Shown here one piece after another: positions 43,500 through 55,275 of a DNA stretch of 64,000 bases (position 1 is the first letter of the stretch; every line of letters begins with the position of its first letter). Made by a program: the position numbers and the translations under genes. The stretch comes from Akebia trifoliata (taxonomy: Eukaryota; Streptophyta; Magnoliopsida; Ranunculales; Lardizabalaceae): positions 13,006,248 to 13,070,247 of the forward strand of contig CM030710.1 of NCBI GenBank assembly GCA_017979445.1. The letters run 5' to 3'. The notes under the pieces are model-generated. The model searched no databases. It saw nothing but the letters and a program-made list of their open reading frames with translations, and was not told the origin of the DNA.

Positions 43500-45240
43500 C
43501 TGCGTGAACTTTACGAGCCATAGTAAAATAAAATCTGTATTTGACATAATCTAAGCATCTCTATTGGAAAGCTATTAATAACAATCAAATCAAACTTTAA
43601 AATGTTAAACTTTCCATGGAGTAAATGTAAAAGAAATGCATGCAGAAATTTCCACCTCTTCAAATCGGATTCGTCACAGAACAATCGAAAAAACTCCCAT
43701 ATCAAATTGAATGAAGAGGGCTGAAATATACTTGTTTCAAATCAAAGTCTAGAAAACTAAAATTCTTACTCAAAATCACTTCAAAACCAAAACTAAGATC
43801 GTTGAATTCACATATGACTATTACTTGGGCTTACTGCCGATAGCAATACACTGTCGATACCTTCTTGTTGTTCATTGAGAAACAGATCATTAGTAATCTT
43901 GAATGTCATATATAAACCAACGATTGCAGCCCCAATTACAAGCGAAACCAGAACATTCAACCGCATGTAAGTAGAAATTAGAGCAACAATCATAATAACA
44001 CTCGATCTGACGTTCGATTAAACACCACGAGCGGTTAATTGTGGAAGAAGTATAGAAAGAAAAGGGGAAAAAAAATGACCGAGAACACGATCCTCGATGA
44101 TGGATGCCATGAAAAGCTTAAGAACAGCATCAAGAAGACAATAATGGCGCACTCAACTCCAAAAAAAAAAAGTATTTTTCTTTTTTTTAACGAACCATTG
44201 CTTCACCAAAACTATACGGCCATATAAGAGTTGATGGATCCGCAAGTTCTGGCTGTGGATGACGAGTCACGATGATTGATTTCCCTCTCTGTTCTGCTCT
44301 AGAAAAGGATTCGATCTCAACACGTATATCGCCGTTCTTCAGTTTTCCCCAATAATTAAAACCACAATTTTTGCCCAATCGATGTTTCAAAACAAGCGAA
44401 TTTCGAGTTTGCTTTATGACAATAGAGATTGATTCTCTGATCGAATCAACAATAAGGAACTTCACAGTTCAGACCCAAATAAAATTAAATCGATTTGAAA
44501 TTTGAAATTAAAAGACTTCGATTACCATTTCGAGGATTCCACGAATGGGGGTTCTCTTTACTTACCGTCAATCTCCTGATTTCTAACTAAGAGCAGCAGC
44601 CAACGTTAAAGATAGAACTCTCTCTAAAAAAATCAGCAGAAGGAGGTCCCCTACAACATTAGAGAGAGAGAGAGAAAGAGAGGGAGAGAAAGAAAGGGAG
44701 AGAGACGAAGTACGTCCTCTTTTGTTGTTTTTTTTTTTTTAAATTTAATGTGAAGAAGAAGATGTAACAAGTGAGAGAAAAATACTTTTAATCACACACC
44801 AACCAGTTTAAAAAACGTTGCTGTTCTAATAACACATGAGATTTTTTTTTTGTTTTTACCAAAAGAAAAAAACAGCAAAGTCTGAATTTTGCTTCGGTAG
44901 GAGGAAGGGAGATTAATTTCCATCGCTTAATCTTGATTTGGTTTTGAAGGGACTTACGTCCAAAGAAATCAACCACTTCAATAAAAAAACTGATCGGGTG
45001 GATGCTTCGGCCGATCGAACCAAGAGACAAGTTCGGTCTCTTGTTGAAGAAAACGACATGAACTCTGGTTTTAAACCATTGGAGAAGATGGTGTGGGAAT
45101 AAGAAGAGACAAATTTATTAATGACACACCCTTCACACTCACTAATGTTACTGTTAAGTTGGTGTGAAAACTGGAAACCAATGTCACTACTCATGACACC
45201 CCAACCCCACACTGCCTTTGCTGTTGTTGACAGAACCTCA
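43500..45240 (-). other. Block inside the E2 leader with promoter-like and gene-like features
   Basis: Its composition differs from the surrounding leader. Read on the minus strand it has a CT-rich tract (44659-44705), a leader-like stretch ending in a canonical donor (GACG/gtaagtaaag at about 44568), an open segment at 44465-44187, and the small ORF at 43993-43808. This looks like the promoter, 5' UTR and first exons of a host gene. It could be captured by the element or be a separate insertion. I could not identify the gene. Confidence 0.35.
43808..43993 (-). CDS. Small hypothetical protein with one membrane helix
   Basis: An ATG-started ORF of 61 codons. Residues about 8-30 (YMRLNVLVSLVIGAAIVGLY) form a good single transmembrane helix, followed by a short acidic tail ending in a stop. 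It sits in the gene-like block within the E2 leader, downstream of a possible 5' UTR intron. I do not recognise it. It may be one exon of a larger lost gene or chance. Confidence 0.25.
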   Translation of the reverse strand: MIVALISTYMRLNVLVSLVIGAAIVGLYMTFKITNDLFLNEQQEGIDSVLLSAVSPSNSHM

Positions 45241-45777
45241 AAATAAATTTTTTTTTTAAAACCTTTTTTTTTATTCCCTTCTTGCTGTCAATGTTAATGG
45301 ACAGCCCTACTTCCCTAAAAAAAATTATTTTATTTGAAAAATAATTTGATTACACATTTTTTTTTTTTAAATTTTTTTAAAAAAAATAAAACGATGTCCA
45401 AGAATCAATCGAATGCACCCTAAAAAATAAGAAAACCTACACATGTAATAAAAACCAAAACTCATGGTCCAACAATCATCGTACTGTCTTCAATAAAATC
45501 AACCATTCCGAAATCCTTCGTTATTTAGGATCACCCTAAACAAACCTCGTTTAAACCACAAATATAATGTTTGATAGAACCATAAGAATAATATGCCAAA
45601 ATATCCGATATTCAAAGTCCAACACAATCAATAATCGAACAATAAAAGATAAACAAACAAATAACAAACAACATAAACTGAACTAAAAAAAAAATAAACA
45701 ATAAAAAATAAAATAAAAATTAGGTCAATATGGCAACGTACCCATACTTGGGGTTTTTCAAGCTTGATCCTCAAGGT
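45241..45777. other. E2 5' leader next to the primer binding site
   Basis: A-rich sequence without genes, typical of an Ogre leader. Confidence 0.5.
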
Positions 45778-45794
45778 CCCCAGCGGAGTCGCCA
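45778..45794 (-). other. E2 primer binding site
   Basis: The minus strand reads TGGCGACTCCGCTGGGG, one base after the LTR end. It is identical to the E1 site. Confidence 0.85.
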
Positions 45795-45953
45795 CTGAAA
45801 GCGCCCTCGATCCGCGGCGTGCGCGGATCCACTTTTGACCCTTGAGGTTTAGGAGTCGCCACTTAGTTATTACGGTCTAGGAACCGATCAATGACTCTAA
45901 ATAGATAAAGGACTAATCTAAAACAGAATAAATTGAATTCGGGGATCATGTTA

Positions 45954-45984
45954 CGGGGTTGGAAGGTGTTAGGCACCAACCCCG
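45954..45984. other. LTR stem-loop of E2
   Basis: A perfect 9-bp stem CGGGGTTGG / CCAACCCCG around AAGGTGTTAGGCA, the same 13-nt loop as in E1. Several stem positions differ from E1 and all are compensated. Confidence 0.85.
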
Positions 45985-46400
45985 CCCGGTCAAAGTCGGT
46001 CTCTACTAACTTCCCAAATAAGTTACATTGCTAAAAACCTAGATAAAAATAAATAATAAAAAAAAGTTATACCTTTTCGATAGCAAAGATTTTGTTCCCT
46101 CAAATCTGGCAAAAATAGCTCCTTGTACCGTACTCCCTTGATTCGTTCTGTCTCCGGATTTGATTTTCGATCTCCGAGGCAAGGTATCTCTTCTTTTTTG
46201 GATCTGAATTCTTCAAGTTTATTATGGATTTTGGGATGTTTTGGGAAGGCTTTTAGGTGTTCTTTAGGCTAAAATCGAATGAGGGATGTTAGGTAAGGAG
46301 TTAGGACTCCAAAACTAGGGTTTATGGGAGGCTAGGGGGCTTTTAGACCTACTTCTCTTAGGGTTTATGATTTTATACGAAAATAGGGTGTGAGCACCTC

Positions 46401-46408
46401 TATTTATA
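46401..46408 (-). promoter_or_regulatory. TATA box of the E2 LTR
   Basis: The minus strand reads TATAAATA in CTATAAATAGAGG, about 1.1 kb from the LTR 5' end, as in E1. Confidence 0.6.
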
Positions 46409-47748
46409 GATTTTTTTAGGGGTTGATTTTGATAGAGTTAGTGTTTAATTAGAGTTGTGTTTTAGTTAGACTTGTTTTAGGTACAATTGTGTTTTAATTA
46501 GAATTGTTTTAGGTAGAATTATTTTTAAGTTAGAACTCTATTAGATTTAGTTATTATTTAATTAGAACTCTATTATGACTTTGACTTTTGGTCTTATTTG
46601 ATTGACTTTTAATATTTTGACTTTAGTCTTAATTGATTGACTTTTAATATCTTGACTTCAATCTTGCTTGATTGACTTTAATTTTGACTTTAGTCTCACT
46701 TGATCGACTTTAATACCTTGACCTCAGTCTTTCTTGATTTATTTTAAAATTTTGGAGAACCCCCCCTCTAAAATATCTTTAATTATTTGGACCCCCAAAT
46801 GGAGGGGTCCTTAAAGAAATATCTCACGAACCCTCAACAATTTTACTTGAAAGCCCGATTGATCGATTTTTTTAATTTAAAATTTTAAATTAATTTCATC
46901 AATGTTTCACTTTAATTATTTAATATTTTATTTATTAATTTCAAAAATTTTAATTATGAAAATTGTGAAATTACCGTTTTACCCCCGGAGAGGACTTTTC
47001 ACGTTTTAAGTCGGTTTTTAATGTTTTAGGATGTTTTAGAATCTATTTTTCGTAAGGAATTCAATGGAAATATTAGTTTGTGTCATTTATGAAATTTTTT
47101 GTGTGAAATGGTCATGAACTTTATGAGGGGCATTTTCGTAATTTTGTTGAATTCTGTTAAAATTGGTGAAATGATTTATTTGATTTCAATTTATTATTTT
47201 ATGTGTTTGAATGGGTTTTCTTAAGCGTAATGTAGGCTCTAGAGTTGTTTTGATGTTAGGGGTATTTTGGTAATTTGGTCATTTTTAATGATTTTTATCG
47301 TGAAACTTCTTTTTGGGTTTGCAAGATGATGATTTCTATGTTTCTAGAGTCGTATTTTCCTAGCGTAGCGTGGTTTCTAAGGTTTTGTCAGTTCGAGATA
47401 CCTCATCCGGATTGCTGAAACATATCTGGTAACAAAATAAAGCAATAGAAATAACATCCATCATTGGGAATCATTGCAATCGGGTTGACGAGTTGATTAA
47501 TCAGGCGAGTGCAAAAATGAGGTGTCTACACATAAATAAAATCAATTTCGTTTAATTCAGAAAATGTTGCAATGTTCAGTAAGACTGTTGCTCAACAAGT
47601 AATGTATAATTAAGAGTGCCAAGTATAATTGAAAGGTGATTGACAAAACAGAGTACATTTTCGTACGAAGCTTGCTATGTTGTGTTTCATTCACTATTAA
47701 CATATGTGTTAGATGAGAATAATCTAGTTAAGTAGTTTGTATATAGAT

Positions 47749-48040
47749 GTTTGTATTACCATGAGCCCCAATACAATGAATCTGATTCCAAGGTAAACCC
47801 CAAAACAATAACTAAAAAACACAAAACCTTATGACTGTTCTAAACACGTTTGTATTATCATTAACCCCAAAACAATGAATTAGATTCCAACCTAAACCCC
47901 AAGCCAAAAACTTAAAAACACAGCACTTTATAACTATTCTACACACGTTTGAATTACCATTAGCTCCAAAACAATGAATCTGATTCCAAGCTAAAATGCA
48001 AACCAATAACTAAAAAGCACAAAACCTTATAAGTGTTCAA
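47749..48040. repeat. 99-bp tandem repeat, three copies
   Basis: Copies begin with GTTTGTATTACC or a variant at 47749, 47848 and 47947. They share AATGAATCTGATTCCAA and CACAAAACCTTAT. Period is 98-99 bp. Confidence 0.85.
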
Positions 48041-48042
48041 GA

Positions 48043-48312
48043 ATGGTCAGAGAAGAAAAAGAACTCTTACTTAAAAAAATTTACAGAAGAGAGAGCAAGA
48101 AGGGTTCTGTCGAAGGCACAAATGAGAGACGACTCTATCTGTCTATTGTTTTATCGAGGGTTTCAACTTGGTATGAGAATTGGCCACCATTGAGGGTTTC
48201 CGTTGATGGAGAACTAACCACCGTAATCTTTGGAGGGAGAGAGTTCACGAAAGAAGGCTCTATCAAGGTTTCAATCGAACGAGTTTCTCTCTGTTTATGT
48301 TTCGTTAGGTGA
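48043..48312 (+). CDS. Unrecognised 89-codon ORF
   Basis: ATG-started, with a basic N-terminus (KELLLKKIYRRESKKG) and then a short segment (PLRVSVDGELTTVIFGGREF). It directly follows the 99-bp repeats and ends before a hAT-like element. I know no family for it. It may be an exon remnant or chance. Confidence 0.2.
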   Translation: MVREEKELLLKKIYRRESKKGSVEGTNERRLYLSIVLSRVSTWYENWPPLRVSVDGELTTVIFGGREFTKEGSIKVSIERVSLCLCFVR

Positions 48313-48366
48313 GGGAACATAAATGATAAAAGAGAGGGTGAGTGGGAAATGTTTCCATCATTATAT

Positions 48367-48685
48367 TCGGGCAGTCAATGGATAGATATCCGATTCGGAT
48401 AGTGTTATATCCGATTCTGAAAAATAAAATAACAAAATCCGAATTTGAATTCGAACCCGATCGTATGTCACTAACCAAATTCAAATTTGAAATTGAAAAT
48501 TATATCGGATATCAGATAATATTCGATTCGATAAAAAATCCTACCAAATACCATTATCCTCAATTAGTTGTAGTATTAAAAAAAAACAAATCGAAATTCT
48601 TTAATTTTTCAACTCCAAAAATGGTAATTTTCCACCCATTTTACTGTTCACAAATCGAATAAAATGGGATTTTACTCTGTGTGTG

Positions 48686-48730
<45 letters not shown>

Positions 48731-49113
48731 ATATCTTAGATGCTCGTCAGCCAGAGAAGACAATGGTTATGGAGCTCGCACAGTCGAAAAAAATAAATAG
48801 GGTTTTACTGCAAGAGAGAGAGAGGGAGAGGAAGAGAGAAAGAATATGTATCTGATGCTCGCCGATCGAACAAGGCACAGTCAAACCTCGAAACCACTTT
48901 GATGAAGACGTGGTTATGGCTGATTCTGTGTTTTTGGTTGGAGAAGATGAAGTTTAAATGATTAAGTTTTTTTGTATGACATATATATCCAACGTCATAT
49001 ATGTATATATAAAAGTTTTGTTGTGTAACATGAATACATAATATACGTATTATATTGGAACATATATTATTAAATCGAATTTCGACTATCCATTGACACC
49101 CCTATCAAATATG
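48367..49113. mobile_element. Probable hAT-like non-autonomous remnant
   Basis: The left end GGGCAGTCAATGGATAG and right end (read inverted) GGGGTGTCAATGGATAG form imperfect terminal repeats of the TAGGGGTGTCAATGG kind. The interior has no transposase, a (GA)n run (48689-48725), and a duplicated GATGCTCG..G..A-type block. The flanking 8-mers match poorly (4 of 8), so the element is old or the call is wrong. Confidence 0.4.
48689..48725. repeat. (GA)n microsatellite
   Basis: A perfect GA run of about 18 repeats after GTGTGTGTAT. Confidence 0.95.
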
Positions 49114-49145
49114 AATAGGATATGACCAAGAACTATTGTCTCCTC

Positions 49146-49993
49146 TAGAGGTGCACATGGTTCGGATTTTTGCAAAATTGGAACAAAGCCAAATATAATC
49201 GGTTCTAAAAATTTGGAACCGAACCAATTCAATTATCATATAGAACCGAACCAATCCAAAATAACCTTGGTTTGGATCGGTTCTCAATTCTCATACTTTT
49301 AAAATAGAAAAACTAGTATTTTTTTCTTTCAAAAGAGGAACTCTTTGGAACAAATTGTAAATAATGCCTATTTTAAAAATGAAAATTATTTTATGATTAA
49401 ATTTTGACTGAAATATGTATAAATTGAATATTAGAGGAAGCTCAATGAGACTAGAAAAAAAAATAACAATTTTAAAATTGGTATTTTGGATGGATTAGTG
49501 AGGAAAGTAATCCATAAATGGTAGATTAACGATTCTAAGTCTAGGTTCGTCTAGTATATTTCATCTAACAAACACGGCATAAATAATCTCATAAAAAAAA
49601 TAAGGAATCAAACATTTTAAATTTTTTTTTCTTTAAATGGGTTGATCCATTTGAGAGTTGTGAAAGAGATTTGTGTACATTTTTTTTGAGTTTTTGTTAA
49701 AAAAATATATAGAGGAGATGAAGTTGAAGAAGAGAGAAATAGATAATAGAAGAACGAAATTAACAAAGGGTTTGATTTTTAAATAAATAAACATATATAT
49801 TGTTATAGATACTTCGGATTAGTTCGGTTATCGGATTGGTTCAGTTCTATTATACCCCTAATTTGGAACCGAACCAAATCAATCTGATTTTTTTATATAC
49901 AATTTGCACCCAAACCAAACCATGCTCAATCCAATCCAAAAGGCTTCGGATTGGTTTGGTTCTCGGATTTACCCAATCCAATGTGCACCCCTA
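49146..49993. mobile_element. hAT-like non-autonomous element (848 bp)
   Basis: The ends are TAGAGGTGCACAT and, inverted, TAGGGGTGCACAT (12 of 13 match). Flanking 8-mers GTCTCCTC and GTCACCCC match at 6 of 8, as expected of an old hAT target duplication. Subterminal regions repeat GGAACCGAACCAA and CCAATCC words in both orientations. There is no transposase. Confidence 0.65.
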
Positions 49994-50149
49994 GTCACCC
50001 CAACTTTTTTTTATTACATCCCATTCACTTATTTTCTTTATTTTTACTTGGAGTGTAACAAGTAAAAGTTGGATTGCCAATAGTAGTTCTTTTATATATA
50101 ACAAGAACAAATACTAGTCCAAGAGTGTAAACTTTGGCGTCATGTTAGA

Positions 50150-50576
50150 AGGAAAATCATTTTTCTTTTATAAATTTTCATAAATTTTATTATTTTCATC
50201 GATTTGGATCTCATTAGTATGAAATCACATTCTGAATGCGAAGGTGGTACTAACGAGAATTTTCGGAGGTCTGAAATTCATGAGGGGCATTATCGTTGTG
50301 TTTTCCTGCAGTAACAAGATTTTTAAGTTATCGAACTTTATAGCAAACCTAAATCATACGTGTTTGCTAAATCAGATTTACGATACAGCGATCCTAAGTA
50401 TGTGTAAATTACTATGTCGAATCGTAGCGAGTAAGGGAGATGAAAGGACTAGAAATGGAAATCATCAGGGGCAATACTCACAAGCCTTGGAGTTCATTGC
50501 GATTATCAATAGGAATTCACGGCAGCCGGCCGACATATTGTATAATTAGACAGATGCAAAAAATGTGATGTCTACA
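50150..50576 (-). repeat. E3: Ogre-type LTR fragment
   Basis: Ends GATGTCTACA at 50576. It shares AATTCATGAGGGGCATT.TCGT and the terminal CATTGCGAT...GTGCAAAAATG-like pattern with the E2 LTR end, at low identity. Neither a primer site nor a purine tract adjoins it, so it is a truncated or solo LTR. Confidence 0.5.
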
Positions 50577-53256
50577 AGACTGTGACTCTAATTATCACAA
50601 GTGACTTCAGAAGCATTCTTGTCTGTTTGAAATAGTATACCAATTAGTAAGTACTCAACAAAAAGAAGGCAATACCCGAAAGAGAGTGCAATTGCAACGA
50701 CTTCTCAAGAAACCTTGATCCTTACGAAAACATGATAAACAAAATCAAAATCAAATTGAAAGTCTAATCTAATATAAATAAAAAATTAACAAAGGGCCCC
50801 ATTAAAAATTAAATCAAATATCAAAATCCATTAAAAAATCCAAATCAATCAATAAAAAATTCAAATTGAAAATTACTCAACCAAATAAAATTCAAAATCA
50901 AATTAAAAATGAAAAATCAATCTACCAATAAATTCAAATTCAAATTCCATCGAATTATCTTTATTGTTGATTCAACAAATTCAAAATTCAAAATATAATT
51001 TAATCGACTAAACCAAATTGAAATTAAATCTTAAGTGGATAATTTAAATTTAAAATCAAATGCAAAATCAAATTTAAAGTACAGAAGGACATCAAATTTC
51101 ATGTCGACAAAATCCAATCAAAATTTAATTCAAAATCAAAATAAAATTAAATTGACCAATCACAACTCATCGAAGGAAAAAGTATCGTGGTGCGAGTAAC
51201 ATGGAATCACCACCCTCATTATCCTAAAAAGAAAGCATAAATGTGTAAGAAAATAAAGGAAATTTATTTAATTTTTAATAGAAACTTAGTGGGCGTTTGG
51301 ATAGGACTCATTGGCTACTTCTAACTCTTGCAGGGAGTTAGAAGTTGTTTATATGAACAACTCTTTCGAATTGTTACTCCGCGCAAGAGCATTGGTGAAT
51401 TTGTCTTTGTGAAGAAGTCACTATGTTTATTTGTCAAAACCCATCTTGCGGATAGTCCAAGGGCCTGTTTGGATTGACTTCTCTAAGTACTTTTGGCTCC
51501 GACAGAGAGAATGAAGGATTACTCTATCGTTTGGACATTCAATACTTTGAAAGAGCAATTTTCCACTAGAGTCAAAATAGTACTTTTATGAGAAGTACCA
51601 AAATTGGTACTTTTCAAATTTGATTTTTTGGAGAGTAGTTTTTTCGTCAAATTTTCTCGTACGATCCCAATTTTACCCTTTAGTAAGGGTATGTTTGATT
51701 ACACCTAAAAAATTATAAGGATTTCAGTTTCCAAGGAAAATAAAAAAATTTTACTCTTTTATTGTAGATTTTTCCGTGACAATCGATTGTCCATCACCAA
51801 CATAAGTCTTTCATTTGTTAGATTTTGAAATTCCCTTTGACCACAAGGAAAATGATTTTCAATTTAACATTAAGGAATTTATTCATTCTTTTTCATTAGC
51901 ACTTTCTTATGTGTTTGGATTAAGAAATATTTATAAAGGTAATTATGAGAAAAGTACCTCAACCATCACTTCTCATAATGGTCAACACGCAATTCCCGTC
52001 AATTTTAAATTTTATTTTCAAATATGAGAGAGGAGACGACTGACGGCGCTGACACTTTTTGTCCTTCCCTCTTTACCCCTCTCAAACAATTGCAACATTC
52101 CCCACATTCATCTTCTCCCCCAACACCTTCTTCGAGTTTAAGGTCTGTTGCTTTTTGCAAATCCTTACGTCATCTTCTTCTTCCCTGTTTCCCTTTCTCT
52201 AACGATTACAACGGAAAAAACTCCCCACAATCATCTTCTCCCTAGCGTCATCGTCGATTTTAAGGTCTCTCTCTAGCGATTGCAGCTGCAAATACTTCTA
52301 CTTCAGCAAGCGATTCCATCAACGAATAATACCGAGATTAGTCTCTTCCCTCTCTCCCTATTTCTGATTTTTTTACTCTTTGATTAAGTTTTTATTAAGG
52401 TCTATGATTATATTTTCGTTATAATTTTGGTTTCTATTTCTTCAATTTCAACCAACCGTTTGATTTAGACTTGGATGGATGTTCTAGACTTAAAATTTTC
52501 AGAATCGAAAGGGAATTAACATAAATTTCTAGATAAAACTGCGTGTGATGGGGTATTACATCTGCGAAATTGTTTAAAAACATGTTCTCTACTTGTTTGG
52601 AGCAGAAATTATTTAAAAAATTATTTCAAATCTATCAATCTCTCCTCTATTACCTTTCTTTCTTTATCTTCTCTCTTTTTTAGGTTTCAATATGTTTTTG
52701 TTGGTGATTATGATGGTGTTTTGTGATTATTATGGTTAATATAATGAGTGTTTTGTGATTTATTTACTGCAATGGTGTTATAATTTATGTTCAAAATGTT
52801 GATCAAGCTGTAATGTAATAGATTAGTTATAGTGCTGCTATAGTTGACAGTTACACTTCCATATTATATTCAATTCGATAATCAAGCTCTAATGTAAGAG
52901 ATCAGTGACATTGTTGCTATAGTTGATAGTTACACTTCTATGCTATGTTTAAATTGATGATCAAACTCTAATGTATGATATTAGTGACTACTGACCATGT
53001 TATAGGTTTTTTAGTTATCTTTATCAGTGTCTGTAAGGGATGGGAGACCACTACATATGTACTTTAGTATTCTATTTAGTGCACTTCTATTTAGTTTTAT
53101 TGAGTTTAATATAGCTTCTATTATGCATTATATAGTGCTTTAATGTAAGGGGCTTGAGAAACTTACTTACTTCTTGAGCAACATTCCTACTGAACATTGG
53201 TAGATTTTATGCATTAAATGAAATTGATTTTATTTATGCTCTTTTTTTTCTTCAAA
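50577..53256. other. AT-rich intergenic sequence with transposon debris
   Basis: 50750-51170 is a run of AAATTCAAAATC-type low-complexity sequence. 51190-51240 (ATGGAATCACCACC) resembles the inner end of an Ogre LTR. GGGCGTTTGGATAGG (51292) and GGGCCTGTTTGGATTG (51461) look like miniature-transposon ends but no pair was found. 52020-52340 is CT-rich with a repeated TTTAAGGTCT...AGCGATT block and may be the leader of the following PMD gene. Confidence 0.45.
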
Positions 53257-55275
53257 ATGGTTAGAACCCGAGGAAGAAGATATTCAAACCCTAATGTACC
53301 TGGACCAAGTACAAAAGAACATCGTGAAGAATCAATTCCTGGAGGTCCTATGGATACTTCAGTACTACGAACTTTTAGGACGCACAAAGCGTTCTTTATT
53401 TGGCAATCGCAAGTAAGTTCTTCATTAACTTTTTAATTATTTGATATAACTAGTTGTCAGGTAATTTGTTTTTTTTTATGTTCGTCATATAATCATTTGT
53501 AGGCAAGCAATGCCCTCACTATCTTTAATTATTCGAAGAAGTTGGATGATTAGGACTTCGAGATTGAGACACCGACTTTTCAACAAAATGTTCAAGATTC
53601 GGGTCTTTTAAACATTGCTAGGTTCAAATATCATTCTTTGAATAAGACGTTATTGACCGCCTTCATTGAGAGATGGCAACTCGAAACGAATATCTTTCAT
53701 CTCCCATTCGGTGAGATGACTATTACTCTAGATGACGTAGACCAGATATTAGGTATTCCAATTACTGGTCAGTCAATCTTTTTGAGGCCATTATTGGGTG
53801 AAGCGGCTAGACATTTAGTGGTTAAGACTTTGGATCTTCAACTTGGAGAGGTGGCGACTGAAATGCACCTTAATAGGGGCCACACGATTTCTATGAATTG
53901 GTTAATTCAGAATTTTAAATAGTACAGTTACATTGCAACCCAACAAGAATTAGATAGTGTAGTTAGAGGATATCTGTTATATGTTTTGGGATGCACAATC
54001 TTTACTAATAAAACCAGCTAGAAGGTATTTGCGAAATACCTTACATTATTACAGGACGTTCAAAACGTCAAGGATTTCTCTTGAGGGATAGCTGTACTTG
54101 CGATTTTGTATAGACAACTAGGGAGCGCATCAAGAAAAGATGTGACACAGATAGCGGGATATCTTCCATTGCTGCAGGTATGCGTAAATTAGATCTTATT
54201 TTGTTATTAATTTGATAACAAATGTAATAACAAGTTTGTATTTTCATTTGCAGGCATGGATTTATGAATATTTCCCACGATTCCAAGTGGATTTAAATAA
54301 CGATTGGAAGGTTGGTGACCCGCGTATCAAGCGGTGGAAACCAACTTCTGTAAATGTTGTTTCTAGCAACGGACTTCAACGCTTACGTGAGACCATAGAT
54401 GATATGGTGAAAGAAGAGGTATGCGTTGTATCCCATTTTCTATAATATAATGAGCTTGTACTTATGTTTAATCTAATTTATATGCTTGGCAGGTCATCTA
54501 GGACCCATACATGGAGGATCGATAATATATTTCGATTAACCCAGTGACATTCTATGATGGTTGTCTATGGGCGGACAACGTCGTTAAACCTTACCATCCG
54601 GTAAGGTGTCTTCGACAGTTTGGATACGTCCAAACCATCCCACCCTACCTACGAGCAAAGGGGCCTCAATGTACTCACGTATCGAGTAAAGTACAAATTT
54701 AGGAAGGAAGACTTGAAGAATTGGTTCAAGCATATTTGCAAATTAAAATAGTTGGGAGCAAAAGTAATTTTTCCATGGGATGCGGAATCGACTTACCAAC
54801 GATGGTTCACAAACATATCCCATACGATTGTCCAGAACCCGGAGAATCGCATTGGACTTGTACAACAACGACAAAATCAATCTTCTAGAGCGTCGGTCCC
54901 CTAAGACGTTGCTAAATTGGTAATTTCATAGTATATATATATATATATATATATATCTAATTTTACATATTTGAATCAAACCTGTGCCTTATTATTTACT
55001 CATTTTTGCAATATTAATTAGTACATATGTATGTGGGTTAGGTTGAGATGAGAAACAAAGCCTTGGGTCTACTAAAAGAATTCATTTCCTTAGGGCCCAA
55101 CCAAGAAGTAGAGACATTATTGTTGCGCTAGAGGGAAGTGTACAAAATTCTACATCCACAACAATGGTCTCCATCTCCTCCGCTAGCAGACGATGAAGCC
55201 TAATATGCAATGAACGAAAGAGCCCAAAAAGGGAAGGGGCCTGCCCAACCAAGTAGGAAAACTAGGAGGAGTTAG
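53257..55275 (+). pseudogene. Decayed PMD (MAIN-like) gene, at least five exons
   Basis: Exons with intact splice sites: 53257-53412, from 53503 to about 54178, 54254-54418, from 54493, and 55042-55275. The N-terminus MVRTRGRR resembles MARTRGSR of E1 ORF1. PMD motifs follow: ERWQLETNIFHLPFGEMTIT, LDDVDQILGIPITG, then QIAGYLPLLQ/AWIYEYFPRF and VRCLRQFGYVQTIP. In-frame stops include 53551, 53920, 54082 and two early in exon 4. The 54082 stop replaces the Trp of the conserved Y-x-W-G motif. A frameshift is likely in exon 4. The last exon ends in a basic tail (PAQPSRKTRRS). PMD genes occur both as host genes and inside transposons. The origin is unclear here. Confidence 0.8.

Larger units (their letters stand above)
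38261..47530 (-). mobile_element. E2: older, internally deleted Ogre-type element
   Basis: The right end is a 1,735-bp LTR (45796-47530) with the same primer site as E1 (45778-45794). Leader repeats and the conserved leader block follow. Then come a short RT N-terminal remnant, the integrase core and C-terminus, and the 3' untranslated part. Gag, protease, RT catalytic domain and RNase H are absent. The 3' LTR is not in the window. It probably lies left of E1, which appears to have inserted into the E2 3' region at 38260/38261. Confidence 0.8.
45796..47530 (-). repeat. E2 5' LTR (1,735 bp)
   Basis: Starts TGAAAGCGCCC and ends GGTGTCTACA on the + strand. The sequence is otherwise unlike the E1 LTR, except for the last bases, GGAGTCGCCAC words near the left end and the shared stem-loop. 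A TATA box lies at 46401-46408 on the minus strand (CTATAAATAGAGG). Confidence 0.88.

Noticed and set aside
51292..51475. Miniature transposon with GGGCGTTTGGAT / GGGCCTGTTTGGAT ends
   Set aside because: Both words are in the same orientation and no inverted partner or target duplication was found.
52024..52245. Ser/Pro-rich 73-codon ORF
   Set aside because: CT-rich leader composition explains it. No domain or splice evidence.
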